A program made the translations under genes and the position numbers. A stretch of DNA of 64,000 nucleotides from Serratia symbiotica (lineage in GTDB: Bacteria; Pseudomonadota; Gammaproteobacteria; Enterobacterales; Enterobacteriaceae), in assembly GCA_024160085.1 (NCBI GenBank), contig JAMDYG010000001.1:744001-808000 (forward strand). Reading direction: 5' to 3'. This document shows positions 31,306 to 43,899 of the stretch, one piece after another. Within the stretch, counting starts at the first letter, position 1. Every line of letters begins with the position of its first letter. The notes beneath the pieces were generated by a model, which was given only the letters and a program-made list of their open reading frames with translations, was not told the DNA's origin and did not search any database.

Positions 31306-32524
31306 TGTTTCCCTCTTAATAAGATAAAGTATTTAAATAGTATTTCCTAGTAAATAAGTAACATTTTACCATTATAGGATTAGGATAGCATAAATATAGT
31401 GATGCCACTTTTCTCCCGTTTAAAGATATCACTTTATTATGACATAAAGAAGGGTAAACTTTTTCTGTATAGGCATCAGTATGTTAGCTGCAATAAATAG
31501 TATCATCAACACAGTTAACATGTATTTATATAACTAGCGCCACGTAAGTTAATCTTGTCACCTGTCTCTTATGCCGATGTGGTATTTAGTCTACGAGCTT
31601 GATAAGCCATGAAGCTTTGACTAACCACCAGCCACTGGTTGTGAACCGTGCGCTATGGAGAATAGCCTTTTGCCTTATTTGGGTTGTCACATAGTTCCAG
31701 TGAGAATGCCGCGTTCGGCAATAGCCTGCCACATTCGCCGCACAATGCTGGCACACAAACATACGCCATGAGACCACAACACGTGCGCGCATCGGCATCG
31801 CTGATGCTACTTAGCCTACTAAATGGTATCCTCATGCTGACCATTGATGTCAGTACAGTGGTATATTTATGCGATCAGCACCTTGCTGCTGTGCAGGAAA
31901 TAGCTGAAGATAGGCATAATAGCACAAGGCATGTTCTTATGTCGTACAATTAAGCGCTAAACAATCGGAGATACATGATATACATTGATTAACGTTTGGC
32001 ACCTTTGCGCTGTGTCAATATGCCCATAATGCCGTTTTTGCAGAAAAATACCACTTATCATACCACCATGAGGCGGTTGTCAGCATATTAGCGTTTAGAA
32101 TATAACCTTATATAATATAATTACCAAGGAGCAAAACAAGTCACCTAACAGATCCTGAGAAAAATTACTCACCTTCATCATAATAACTATCTAACGCCAG
32201 CAAATATAAAAGCAAGTAGGAAACAACAGCGACAATTAACATGAGGATTTCTTTTCGTAACAAGTTTAGAACCCGATTTCATTATCTATTAGTAAGTCTG
32301 TGGCTATCCTATCACAATTATCTTAAACTATGTTCGATAAATCGTTTTAGTTTCCCGCTAAAGTTATTTTTCAGATTTTTACCCATATTATCATACCTAA
32401 ATGAGGCTATATCGATCTCATTAGATTACATTGGGAAATAGTGGCTCAGGGATAATAGCGTCATCGGTGGAATGGAAACACCCTGTCAGCATACTGCTTA
32501 CGAGGTGGAGATAACTATCTTTAC
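31306..32524. other. AT-rich gene-poor region, no recognised gene
   Basis: No recognisable protein family. Short frames at 31653-31844 and 31684-31953 overlap on opposite strands and neither is convincing. A 66-codon plus frame at 32241-32441 is basic and hydrophobic but lacks a clear ribosome binding site. It is probably eroded sequence. Confidence 0.5.
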
Positions 32525-32633
32525 CCGTCATACTTCAAGCTGCCTGTGCATGAGTTTTCATCTCTCATCCCAGTCACTAACAGGTGTCAGCGATTATATT
32601 GCCACCCTCCTACAACTCTAATTACTTAGGGTA
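32525..32633 (+). repeat. Dispersed intergenic palindromic repeat, copy 1
   Basis: It begins CCGTCATACTTCAAGCTGCC and ends CAACTCTAATTACTTAGGG. The two ends are related as inverted arms (ATACTTCAAG against TTGNAATTATTTAGGGTAT in other copies). The same element occurs at 39987-40173 on the minus strand and partly at 51590-51781 and 56531-56578. This form is common in intergenic DNA of Serratia and Yersinia. Confidence 0.75.
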
Positions 32634-32674
32634 AATTGCCCGGCCAATTTTTCGGGCTAGCCCAGAAAATGTGT

Positions 32675-33118
32675 TCATTGCGTAATACGTAGCACCTGTA
32701 CCGGATAAATTTTGTCCGGGCTAGAAAGCATTGTCTTGTTAGCTTCGAAAATTTTGTTGTACAGATTAGTGTTACCGTATACCTCTTTAGAAATGACGCT
32801 CAAGGTGTCGCCATTCTTCACGGTGTAGAAGCGGCTTTCAGCTTCAAACTCAGCGATCGTCACCTTATCCTCTACGCCGCTGATACCAGCCACATTGCCG
32901 ACCGCTACCAAAACTTTCCCCTTTAGTTCCTGGCTAGCCGCATCGCCGGTCACCACGGCTTTACTATCAACGACCTGTACATCGATTTTGTCGATGCCTG
33001 TCAGACCCGTTTTATTGAGATGCTCTTTCAGTTTGGCGCTTTGATCCTGGGTATTCGCATTACCGGTAACGGCATCCCACAATTTTTCGCTAGATTCTTT
33101 AATGAAGTTAAACAATCC
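32675..33118 (-). CDS. kbp: Potassium-binding protein Kbp (YgaU), BON-LysM
   Basis: An intact 147-residue protein from [20 protein letters not shown]. It has a BON domain (about 20-95, including [16 protein letters not shown]) and a C-terminal LysM domain (about 98-146, [20 protein letters not shown]). Length matches YgaU/Kbp (149). It is a cytosolic K+ sensor in E. coli. It is an isolated gene in the minus direction with AstE downstream in a different transcription unit. Codons before 33118 in the same frame lack conservation. Confidence 0.93.
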   Translation of the reverse strand, partial: GLFNFIKESSEKLWDAVTGNANTQDQSAKLKEHLNKTGLTGIDKIDVQVVDSKAVVTGDAASQELKGKVLVAVGNVAGISGVEDKVTIAEFEAESRFYTVKNGDTLSVISKEVYGNTNLYNKIFEANKTMLSSPDKIYPVQVLRITQ

Positions 33119-33344
33119 CATATTTACTACTCGTGATGGTTGCAATAATACATCGATATAATGCATATCAAGCTTAGTACTTCAAAAGGGATATTCAATC
33201 GACACCGAGGGATCGAGCAAATAGCGGCTTGCACTCAAGCCGCAAGTCCGGCCAATTGAAGGTCAATGCCATCGCAGACTGCTTATGAGTGTACCAAGCA
33301 AATGCTTATAAACGCCGCTGGCGGTCAATTACGCAACACTGTCT

Positions 33345-34311
33345 AATCAATACAACGTGGAGCGCGGTACTCCACCGAGAGCAATACGCTAGCACGTAAA
33401 CCAAGCGCAATATGAGAATTAGGAAACAAGATCCAGGCGCTATCATGGTTGACGCAACAGAGCTCCCCTGCCTGGCTGCAACTGAGTGAAATTGCTCACA
33501 TGTCGCTAAGGTACAACTTGACTTCTTCGCTGCGCTTAATAAGTGATTACGCCACACGGAATACCCGCATTTCGCTTACTGAACATCCAGGCAAAAACTC
33601 ATCGTTCACCATGGCCTGCAAAGCGTGATTAATGGTAGCAAACTGCGATAAGTCGTTACGGCCAAAAGGCCGCGCTTTGCCTAGCACCAGCGTACAACTT
33701 GCCGCATTAAAATACTTACTAGAGAAATAACTAAAGGTGCTGCACGGCGCATTGTGCATCACTAACGCATCTAGATCAGCGGCATCTAGCCATGCCAGCA
33801 TTTTCCCACTGTAGGGACGCGTTTGGAAAGGCAGCAGGGCAAAGCGCGGCAGACAGGAACTACGGATAACAGTATGCAGATCATAATGAAAACGTTCTGC
33901 TGCCTCAGGGTTAAAAAAGCGCTTGACCTCCCGCTCTAGCTGCTGTGCCCGTAAGTTTTCCTCGCTGTGGCTAAAATCACAGTGGGGGCCAGCAAATAAT
34001 CGGTTCATGTCGTTATGTATAATATAACGTTTGCCTGCATGCATCGCTGCTAGGTTGCCCAGCACGACTAAAAGCCGCACTGCCAGCGGCCGTACGCCGG
34101 CTAATAACCCGCTCACTAACTGATTTAGCAACTCAATAGGTGCAGTTTCATTACCATGAATGCCGGCTAACAGGACTATCGCCTGACGATAGTGCCGCCG
34201 CGGGGTCATTTATAGCAGCTATTCCCCCAGCCAGTGCCAATGCAACAGGGGGTCGCCCTGAAGATTAGCTGGAGCAGTACCTGCCAGCGTCAGAAACAAT
34301 AGATCAAATAT
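33345..34311 (-). pseudogene. astE: Succinylglutamate desuccinylase AstE, pseudogene
   Basis: The core LLAGIHGNETAPIELLNQLV, with zinc-binding His and Glu, and NDMNRLFAGPH and HYDLHTVIRSS (second zinc ligand region) sit in one frame from 34209. Upstream text FDLLFLTLAGTAPANLQGDP is in frame but separated by TAG and TAA, and its initiator seems to be ATA (34311). After FRVA the frame ends at 33547; C-terminal FPNSHIALGLRASVLLSVE is shifted. AstE catalyses the last step of the ammonia-producing arginine succinyltransferase pathway. Confidence 0.9.
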
Positions 34312-34328
34312 GATGGCTTCGCTTATTG

Positions 34329-35674
34329 TTAGAACGGATAAATAGCGCACAGGCCAAGGATCACGGTCAGTGAGTCTAATGCCTCACGTCCTTCCCGCAG
34401 CAACATTCCATCGGCCAAATAGTCCTGCGTCAAGCGATCACGGTAATAGCAGTCAATCCACTCATTCAACCTGGTGAACAGGCGATCATTCATCATTACG
34501 CGCGGGTTAACCCGCCTGCAATTCCTGCTCGTTGAGCACCATACGCAGCCTCAGGCATGCCGGCCCTCCGCCGTTGCGTATGCTTTCACACAGATCGAAT
34601 ACCTTGATCTCATCGATATGGCCACCACTGTCGACCAACTCATTGAGATAATACCATACTCCAGCATGCTGACGCGACTCCTCCGGCACGACAATCAGCA
34701 TCTTTCCATTCGTCTTGGTCAGGATCTAGCTGTTAAACAGGTATCTTGACACCACATCGGCACCGATATGCGCTGCGTCGTCACTTCAATAGCTATCAGT
34801 TCACTGCCCAACATGGCCATTTTGCGGCACAGCTCGTCCAGTGCCTGCTACTGCTGATAAAACTCCTGCTGAGGATGGAACAGTACGTTCTGGTTACTAA
34901 CCGCAATCACGTCATTATGGAATACACCCTGATCGACCACCTCCTGGTTCTGCTGCACAAATACCGTATGTTGTTGGTCTAACTAATGCAGACGGACGAT
35001 GGCTTCGCTAGCCTCACGCGTCTGGGCACCGGATAGCGCGTTGGCGCAATTTACCCGTTAAATTCCTGACGCCTATAAATAAACATCTGCACGCTGCATT
35101 TGGCATAGTCTCCCCCCAGGCGGTTGTGGTTAGCTGCACCTTCATCACTAAATATGTCCACTTGCATCAACTCCTCATGATGAGCAAAATGCCGTTCATC
35201 GCTGAACATTGCCAGCAGCACCGCCTAGGTGGCTGGCTTCCACTTCAATCGCGCGGTGGAATTTATTATTGCTCAGGTTAGCAGCGGTGAAATGCACTTT
35301 GCCATCAGCGCTATCCGCAGAGGGAAAAACCGTCACTGCGTTGACCGCCCACATGTAAGAGGCAGAACCGAGCGCCTATAGCGGGCGTGGCGACTGGCAC
35401 ATCGCCTCTGCTATAGTACCCCTTTTGCCGCCGCCGCAAAAACCCAGCATGCGTATCATCGGCAGGTGTGGCCGTTGCTGCAGTGGCAGCACCCTTTGCT
35501 GAAAACCGAGATCCGCTAGTGCTTTCATTTTTAGCAGCCCTTGCTTGGCTGCTAGTTTCGGGTTCGATACACTGTTTTGGTGCTGTGCGGATGCCTCATT
35601 ACCAAACGACAGCCCCGCGTAGTGTGGTGCGTCAAGCTCACTAAATCATCGAAATTAACTTCATATCCTGACAT
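34329..35674 (-). pseudogene. astB: N-succinylarginine dihydrolase AstB, pseudogene
   Basis: The N-terminus [16 protein letters not shown] at 35674 and the C-terminal segment [20 protein letters not shown]-like text with [17 protein letters not shown] are recognisable. So are internal pieces: [13 protein letters not shown]-type text and [15 protein letters not shown] around 35100-35180. Numerous shifts and stops break it. The last codons CAIYPF stop at 34329. AstB is the second enzyme of the Ast pathway. The order astC(D)-astB-astE is the normal one. Confidence 0.9.
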
Positions 35675-35689
35675 TTTTATCCCCTGGGG

Positions 35690-37578
<1,889 letters not shown>

Positions 37579-38288
37579 TGTAACCTCATCAACGTCAATA
37601 AAGACGGAATGTTGACTGTCAGTACTGTTTCTGCCCAGAACAGGCACCTTCATGAGAGAAAAAAGCTGTGAGGAATTAGCTTTACAACCGATGATCCCCC
37701 CGCTAATCAAGAAACAATTTCGTGATATAAAATCGATTTACACTTAGACTTTTGATGTTTATTACATAATTTGATTTATTTATTGACAATTAATTAAAAT
37801 ACAGAATTTCAGCAAATAATGTATTGCAGTTCGTGTGACAAGATGAGATTATCGCGGGATTTTAGCTATTTCCTCGTTAAAATAATGAGTTAAATTGAAT
37901 AGTAATTCATCATTTATGCATAAATGATGAATTACTGGGACAATTAGGCCAAAAATCATCGTTGACTGTGAAACCCTATTCAATCGATGAAAATTTCAGA
38001 ATTTCTTTTCGTATTGGCAAAAATATTTTCTCCTAAATTGGCCCGAGATCATACTTTTGCCCCAGTAGGGTGCAACTAGCAGTACATTACTGTGCAACTA
38101 TGCAAAGTTACCTCAGTACCAACGCTGTACCACTGGCTAGTGACCTGGCGCAACAGCCCCCCCCTATTTGTTAGCCAACGCTTACACTGTAGCTCTGATC
38201 TCATTAGTACTCTTTTCACCACAGACTCAGAAAAACCGGCGGCAGGCAGTAGTAAATGCTACCCAAATAAAAATTATCACATAATAAG
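37579..38288. other. Upstream region of astC, no gene
   Basis: No coding sequence is seen. It is AT-rich and contains an ArgR operator and a 34-bp perfect palindrome (separate entries). It is the former ast promoter region. No sigma-54 element with TGGCAC-N5-TTGCA was found. Confidence 0.6.
37894..37935. promoter_or_regulatory. ArgR operator and 34-bp perfect palindrome upstream of astC
   Basis: TTGAATAGTAATTCAT at 37895-37910 matches the ARG-box core TGAAT-N4-ATTCA exactly. Three bases on, TGCATAAATGATGAAT could be a weaker second box. Overlapping it, 37902-37935 is a perfect 34-base palindrome (left arm GTAATTCATCATTTATG). ArgR activates ast operons in enterobacteria, and the spacing of paired ARG boxes by three bases is usual. 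Confidence 0.6.
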
Positions 38289-38531
38289 TTGAATTTATCT
38301 CTAACCCTAGGCGGTGCCGTGCTGGGTCTTGATGCAGTGGAACTGGCTAGAATACAGTTCGCCCTCAACATGGCTATCACTCATGAGGGGCAAGGTAGGC
38401 CAAATACTCTCTGGTGGAAACGCGTTGACTTGCTGGTGATCATTTGGCGCACCAGCGTGCTGGTGTCGTACACTGTTGTTCCGCTATTGCATCTGCTAAT
38501 GAACGCAGCAGCAGGCATGAAATCACACTAG
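38289..38531 (+). pseudogene. Possible cytochrome bd oxidase subunit I fragment
   Basis: LGLDAVELARIQFALNMAIT and NTLWWKR resemble the first 50 residues of CydA/AppC-type quinol oxidase subunit I (the usual form is MFGLDAFHLARIQFAF, then the GLWLKT-NTLWWK stretch). The text after that is not recognisable. It is a short decayed fragment and the assignment is tentative. Confidence 0.4.
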
Positions 38532-38737
38532 AAAGTCATCATAACCTCACGGGATAGGTTTTAAGCCGCTGTTTTGCGCGGATCTACCGTTCATCGCCAG
38601 TAGGTTATACCGCTACCTGCCAGGCATGCGCACTGCTGTCAAGCATCACTGCCTACCAAAAAGCGTCAATGAACCAGTAATTTTCACAGCAAACGACATA
38701 GTATACTCACGCTACTAAAAGAACATAAGGATCTCTC

Positions 38738-39566
38738 GTGAACCCCATAGCCATTCGCTCACACGCGTCCTACCTTATTGCAGTCAGCACCATCCAAGAT
38801 ATTACACCGCACCTGCGCCGCGTCATCTTTACCGCGTCCTAGCTGCACCATTACCCAACCAACGCCGCTGCGGCGCATATCAAGCTGTTTTTGTAGCTGG
38901 CAGGCTAGGAATAGCTAGATTTGCCAACTCTGACTGAAAACGGTCCCCGCTGGGCCGCCGATGCACGTCGGCCAATAGTACGCACCTATTCTGTCCGCGC
39001 TGTACGCCCAGCAGCACGGGTGGAAATTGACATCGAATTTGCTATTCACCCTCATAGCGGCCCGGCGGTGAACTTTGCCCGCCATGCTAAAGCAGGATAA
39101 AATCGGCATTAGCAATTCCGGCGGCCCCAAACCGATGCTGCTAGAGTGCGATTTCTACTACCTGGCCGGTGATTCTGCTGCGCTGCTAGCACTAGCAGCA
39201 TTGCTGGAAAACCTGCCAACGTACAGTGCGGGCCATGCATTTATCCGCGATGACAGCGCTAACGCGATGTCATCAGGCTAAAGACACCCGCTGGCTTTGC
39301 GCTAAGCTAGATCATCGGCGGCACGGAAAAAACCATCGAGTTGATCACCCAGTTCTGTTCCCTGATCCTGCCGTCACGGGAAACCTACTACTGGTTAGCG
39401 GGTGAAGATCGTCTTGTGGTGGAACTGCGCCGCTACCTGCGGCGTGAGCGTCAATGTGATCGTCATCATTTTTATGCCGTCCCTTACTGGCGGCGTGAGG
39501 ATTTTAATGAAGAGGGCTATCACCATAAGCGCCATGAAATCATGGACAATCTTGACATGCCCTAAA
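38738..39566 (+). pseudogene. NADPH-dependent ferric-siderophore reductase (YqjH/ViuB type), pseudogene
   Basis: A probable GTG at 38738 gives NPIAIRSHASYLIAVSTIQD and ITPHLRRVIFTAS, then stops and shifts break it. RRPIVRTYSVRAV and VEIDIEFAIHPHSGPAVNFA follow, then ISNSGGPKPMLLECDFYYLA and GDSAALLALAALLENLPTY. The C-terminal REDFNEEGYHHKRHEIMDN region is in a further frame. The flavin-binding RxYS motif is present in RTYSVR. It releases iron from siderophores in free-living relatives. It fits the loss of siderophore functions, alongside the NRPS relic at 14331. Confidence 0.85.
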
Positions 39567-40253
39567 AATGGTAATGGAATAATTAAAAACCTTAGGCATA
39601 ATAATCCTATGGCTTTGCAAGGCGGGGATCTAAATCGTTTCACTGTTCCTGATAATCACTCAGTGGCTATCGTTTCATCCCATTTAGGTAGGCTATTGTT
39701 TGATATAACCCCTAATAGATATCAAATTCATGATACTTAACCCCAGAAAACAATGAGCCGCTAGAGCGCTATGACATAGCCATCAGAACCTTGGTACAAA
39801 GCCTTTAAGCCCACCGTCCATCCTGAGCGGCACCGTAAGAGTTGGGCACTTAACTGATTAAGATGCCGTTCAGCCGAGCCGGGCTTTTCCCTTTTGCAGA
39901 AGAAATTTTGAACCCTCTTAATTAGTTGAAGTTTCTTATAAAATAAATAAACTGGCGCCATTTAACTTATTTCCTAATAAAATATCCCCTAAATAATTCG
40001 AGTTGTAGCAAGGTGGCAACGCAGCGACAAATTGGTCGGGAACCGATTTGAACCGCGCTTGCTCTGGGCCGCAGGCTGAACCTAATGGATCAAGTTAATT
40101 AATACTCAGGCGCTTACACCAATTAGTGACTGTGGTGAGCGAGATCACGTACAGGTAACTTGAAGTATGACGGATAGACCTACTAGATACGTAGAGTTGC
40201 CGTGCACGGCAGCTAGCGATGACAGGCCACGCGGTTTGAGAAGGAGTCGTACC
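39567..40253. other. Intergenic region containing one dispersed repeat
   Basis: No gene recognised. The stretch holds copy 2 of the palindromic repeat and otherwise unremarkable AT-rich DNA. The strong ribosome binding site of chaA is at 40241-40246. Confidence 0.55.
39987..40173 (-). repeat. Dispersed intergenic palindromic repeat, copy 2
   Basis: On the minus strand it runs from CCGTCATACTTCAAGTTACC to GCTACAACTCGAATTATTTA-GGG. It contains the intact middle TCACTAATTGGTGTAAGCGC and GGTTCCCGACCAATTTGTCG. It is a longer form than copy 1 and matches copy 3 over most of its length. Confidence 0.75.
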
Positions 40254-41365
40254 ATGCATGATGCTAACCGATCCAAATCACACCACACGGAATACTCACT
40301 GATTTTTCCCATTGCTGTACTGCTCGTATTAAGTCTGTAGGGCAGTACCAGTAAATTTACCGCTGATCGTTGGAATTAATATCATCGCCCTGATAGGCAT
40401 TCTCAGTAGCGTATTCAGCGCATTCAGCGTAGTCCGCCACGCCGATATTTTGGCTCATCGCCTGGGAGAACCTTACGGCTCACTGATCTTCAGCCTATCA
40501 GTGGTGATCCTTGAAGTCAGCCTGATCTCGGCGCTGATGGCGACTAGCGACGCTGAACTAGCGCTGATGCGTGACACCTTGTATTCCATCATCATGATCG
40601 TCAGCGCTGGCTTGGTAGGATTTGTGTGCTATTGCTCGGTAGCCGCAAGTTCGCTACTCAGTATGTTAATCTCGGCGGCATCAAGCAGTATCTGATGGCG
40701 ACTTTACCGTTGGCGGTGATCGTTCTAGAGTTTCCTAGTACGCTACCTAGCGGCAACTTTAACACCGGCCAGACCTACTGGTAGTGTTGATCTCCGCCGC
40801 TATGTACGGCGTATTCCTGGTGATCCAGACAAAAACTCATCAGAACCTGTTCGTGTATGAATATGAAGATGACGATGGTAATCCGCACGACGGCAAGCCG
40901 TCTTAGCACAGCAGCTTCTGGCATGCTGCCTGGTTGGTGGTATATCTGATCGCCGTTATTGCGGTAACCAAATTCAACGCCAATCCGCTGGAAGGACTAC
41001 TAAGCAAAATGAACTCCCCAGCGCAGTTCACCGGTTCTCTAGTGGCATTACTGATCCTGTCACCAGAAGGTCTGGGTGCACTGCGAGCCTTGTTGACAAT
41101 CAGGTACAACGTGCCATGAACTTGCTCTTTGGCTCGGTACTGGCGACCGTCTCCCTCACGATCGCCGGTGGCAGTCACCATCATCGCTGCCCTGACCGGA
41201 CAGATGCTGATTTTCAGTCTGCAAACGCCGCATATCGTGGTCAAGGTCATGCTGGCGGTGCTGCTGCTATGCCAACTGTCGTTTTCTACTGGCCGTACCA
41301 ACGTACTAAACGGCACCGCTTACCTAGCACTGTTCGCCGCTTATATGATGACGATTTTTGTCTGA
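40254..41365 (+). pseudogene. chaA: Sodium-potassium/proton antiporter ChaA, pseudogene
   Basis: AAGGAG precedes ATG at 40254 (MHDANRSKSHHTEYSLIFPI). The reading then hits a stop near 40339. Shifted frames carry FSAFSVVRHADILAHRLGEP, LIFSLSVVILEVSLISALMA and LYSIIMIVSAGLVGF. Later frames carry NSPAQFTGSLVALLILSPEG and FSLQTPHIVVKVMLAVLLLC with the end AAYMMTIFV at 41365. ChaA extrudes Na+ and Ca2+ at alkaline pH. Five or more lesions are present. Confidence 0.9.
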
Positions 41366-41398
41366 TCCCCCAGGGGGCGCAGCAGATATCGCAAAAAT

Positions 41399-41433
41399 GC
41401 AAAACGCTAGATAAACCTCATCTAGCGTTTTGC
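41399..41433. terminator. Bidirectional terminator between chaA and phoH
   Basis: GCAAAACGCTAGAT, AAACCTC loop, ATCTAGCGTTTTGC is a perfect 14-bp stem. It has A-rich and T-rich arms usable in both directions, placed between two convergent genes. Confidence 0.85.
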
Positions 41434-41453
41434 AGGTTATAGCAGCAGATAGG

Positions 41454-42223
41454 CTAACTGTAAGCGTTAAGCGTGCGCTGGCACAAGGCAGAACGCACGC
41501 AGTCCTGTTTATTAAAGTAGATGATACCGATCATTTCATCCCCAGCTAAGCGTTATAACGCGTCACTGAGACCGGACTTCACACCGTGCGGCAAATCACA
41601 CTGAGTGACGTCACCATTGACGATCACCGTGACGTTCTCCCCCAAACGCGTCAGAAACATTTTCATATGACTGGCCGTTACATTCTGCACTTCATCCAGG
41701 ATAACGACCACATTTTCGAAGGTACGCCCGCGCATATAGGCGAAAGGAGCGATCTCCACCTTACCGATTTCTGGCCGCAAGCAATATTGCATAAAGGACG
41801 ATCCTAAGCGACGTGCCAGAATGTCATACACTGGGCGGAAATAAGGGGCGAATTTATCAGCGATATCCTCAGGCAAGAAGCTAAGATCTTCATCCGCTTG
41901 TAGCACCTGGTGGGTGACAATAATCCACTCTACCTCTTTATGTATTAGAGCTTCTGCTGCCTTGACAGCACTAATAAACGTTTTGCCGCATCCGGCCCGG
42001 CTTCGCTGGTGGCGAATATCAACTGCTTATTTTCTATGGCTGATAAGTAATGATCCTGAGCTTCGGTTTTAGCCTCGAGGGGAGAGCTATCACGTTTATC
42101 TCGCGCCATACCAATAGACTTAATTCCCCCCATTTGTACCAGCGAGGTCACAGACTCTTCTTCACGCTGGTGATGACTACGAGCATCACGATGTGCTTTG
42201 ATCACCGCTTTCTATTTTCCCAT
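41454..42223 (-). pseudogene. phoH: PhoH-family ATPase, pseudogene
   Basis: The gene begins MGK, TAG (glutamine expected), KAVIKAHRDARSHHQREEES at 42223. It runs through VTSLVQMGGIKSIGMARDKR to KQLIFATSEAG, where a shift replaces the Walker A motif GEAGCGKT. The next frame, starting MLQADEDLSFLPEDIADKFA, is intact through VVILDEVQNVTASHMKMFLT (Walker B) and GENVTVIVNGDVTQCDLP to DAL. A stop after that precedes IYFNKQDCVRSALCQRTL at the C-terminus. It is cytosolic and phosphate-starvation inducible in E. coli. Three lesions are visible. Confidence 0.92.
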
Positions 42224-43061
42224 AGTGGAACCTTACCTTTTGTTTCACCTAGTGTAGCGGCCAGGCCGTGCGATTATGTTTTACACAGGTATTAAGTTTG
42301 ACCTCCTTTAAAACCAAGAAAAGCCCATAGGCGCAGTAAGAACCTATCCCATTAGGCTATTTTATTTGCCATTTTGGGTGCTGGGCAGTGCTCACCCTCC
42401 TCACGGACGCCCTATACACCCCTGTTGTTGTGCGCTGTCCAGTTGTTCCAAACTGGCTGCAACGATGTACGTCTCCTAGCGGGATAGGCTCTAAATAAAC
42501 AGCAGCGCTTTGCTGCGCCGTGTTCTCGATGGATGGGCACTGGGTGGTTTATAATGAAATATAGAATAAAGGGTGACAGGCGTGGGTAGCGTAAGCGTGG
42601 GTGGTTGCCAAGGTATAAGGCTGGAGTGAAAACTACCGTTACAACGAGGAATAAAGGAAGAGAGGTTATTTTTTCTTTGCCGCCAGCCAAGGACTTCAAC
42701 ATCCATTAGCGATCTCCTCCGCAGTGTCATCTGCGCACCTTGTAAAACTACCGCCAGATAATGACAGTGTAATAGCATTCAAGTCTCCCGTATTATTAAA
42801 ATGTAAAAAAGAATTAATATGATAGGCAAGATCCCACTGTCGAAGGACAGCTCTGCCAGAGGCCGTTGACCCCCTTGGGTAATCCAATTTTATATTGTCC
42901 CGGACAGTAAAATGAGTTGATGCAAGAAAATTTGATCCCCTCACTCTCATCACAGCCCACCGCCCAGCGGATTACCCTGGTGTATGCAGGACAGAAAATC
43001 GCCTCCAGTCATCTTCCGCGCATCACCATTGCATGCCGGCAAGGAAGAACCTTGAGATCAT
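42224..43061. other. Region without recognised genes
   Basis: Several minus-strand frames (42412-42702, 42696-42953) are present, but I recognise no family. One contains LNAITLSLSGGSFTRCAD with a beta-rich look, which might be an eroded surface protein. No clear ribosome binding site was found. Confidence 0.45.
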
Positions 43062-43261
43062 TTCATGTCGGTTCCTGACCACGCAGCACTAATTTTCGTT
43101 AATACCACTCCAGCCTGGATTTAGATTCAAACAATACAGGCAAGGCGAACAATGAGAGATATTAATGGTGGATTTTCTCCAGGTCGTCGTCGGTCAAAGC
43201 CGTCATTTTCATTACTAGGTTGCGCGATCCCTTTAAGTTCAAGTTTTTGTGCAACGGCCAT
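43062..43261 (-). repeat. 3' end of an Rpn-family nuclease gene, second copy with flank
   Basis: The minus strand reads QKLELKGI then a gap and, in shifted frames, LVMKMTALTDDDLEKIHH with TAA. That is the C-terminus of Rpn proteins. The 100 bp beyond it (from about 43062) matches the downstream flank of the longer copy at 49698-49951 (GTTCCTGACCACGCAG, AATACCAC, CCAGCCTG). About 80 percent of positions agree by eye, with a 40-bp deletion. Confidence 0.65.
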
Positions 43262-43315
43262 ATTGCGCCCAGACTTTTGTCACCTCTTCTGGGAAAATTT
43301 TTGCTTTAAGCACGT

Positions 43316-43847
43316 AATCAGAACCCAACATCTTGCCCCTCCACAACCAGTTTACGCCCTGATACGACAATAAAATTGTGTTATCAGTACGTGTAAAAGT
43401 TGTAGCCACCACTGCTAGAAAAGGCATAGTCCCCTTCTTTGATTAATAGCGGTAAGTGGTAGCCATTTGTATCAGGCGAGTATATTATCATCGTTGATCA
43501 ACAGTGATATATTGTTGCTAGACTGTGGGATAGATTCCAGCTTAATCCCATCAAGCTTTAAAGATTCTTTTGACTACTGCTTTGGTAACCTCTCCACGGT
43601 CAAGCAGGCAAATTTTCTGGATTGCAGCAATATCAACATCCCCTTTAAGCTGCAGAGCCATAAGGCGGATCGTGTTTTGGATCAGTGGGAGCGCAGTCAT
43701 GTCAACGTAATAAGTCCTCCCTACCTTTGGCATTGGTGCATTCTCCTACACTGTATCCTCGCCGGGTGCCTGTTTAGCAGCAGGGATATCGTAGGCTGAT
43801 ATCAGGGAAGCGGCACATAACAAAAAGACACACTTGATAGATTTCAT
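43316..43847 (-). pseudogene. Secreted protein of unknown function, downstream of the YadA-type adhesin
   Basis: ATG at 43847 begins a signal peptide (MKSIKCVFLLCAASLISAYD). TAG follows EDTV at about residue 33, then ENAPMPKVGRTYYVDMTALP and IRLMALQLKGDVDIAAIQKI. An extra A near 43560 shifts the frame to LDGIKLESIPQSSNNISLL, and the tail SSSGGYNFYTY and VVSGRKLVVEGQDVGF is in a third frame. I do not recognise the family. Its position just after the adhesin gene and terminator suggests a separate unit. Confidence 0.55.
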
Positions 43848-43863
43848 TTTATCCACCAGAGAA

Positions 43864-43888
43864 AAAATGGGGTATTGCTATACCCCAT
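43864..43888 (-). terminator. Terminator of the YadA-type adhesin gene
   Basis: On the minus strand ATGGGGTA, TAGCAA loop, TACCCCAT is followed by TTTTTTC, 12 bp beyond the adhesin stop at 43900. It is a short but good rho-independent hairpin. Confidence 0.7.
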
Positions 43889-43899
43889 AGCAACATAAA

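Noticed and set aside
37902-37935. Rho-independent terminator for the region upstream of astC
   Set aside because: The palindrome is AT-rich without a T run and overlaps an ArgR box, so an operator is a better explanation.
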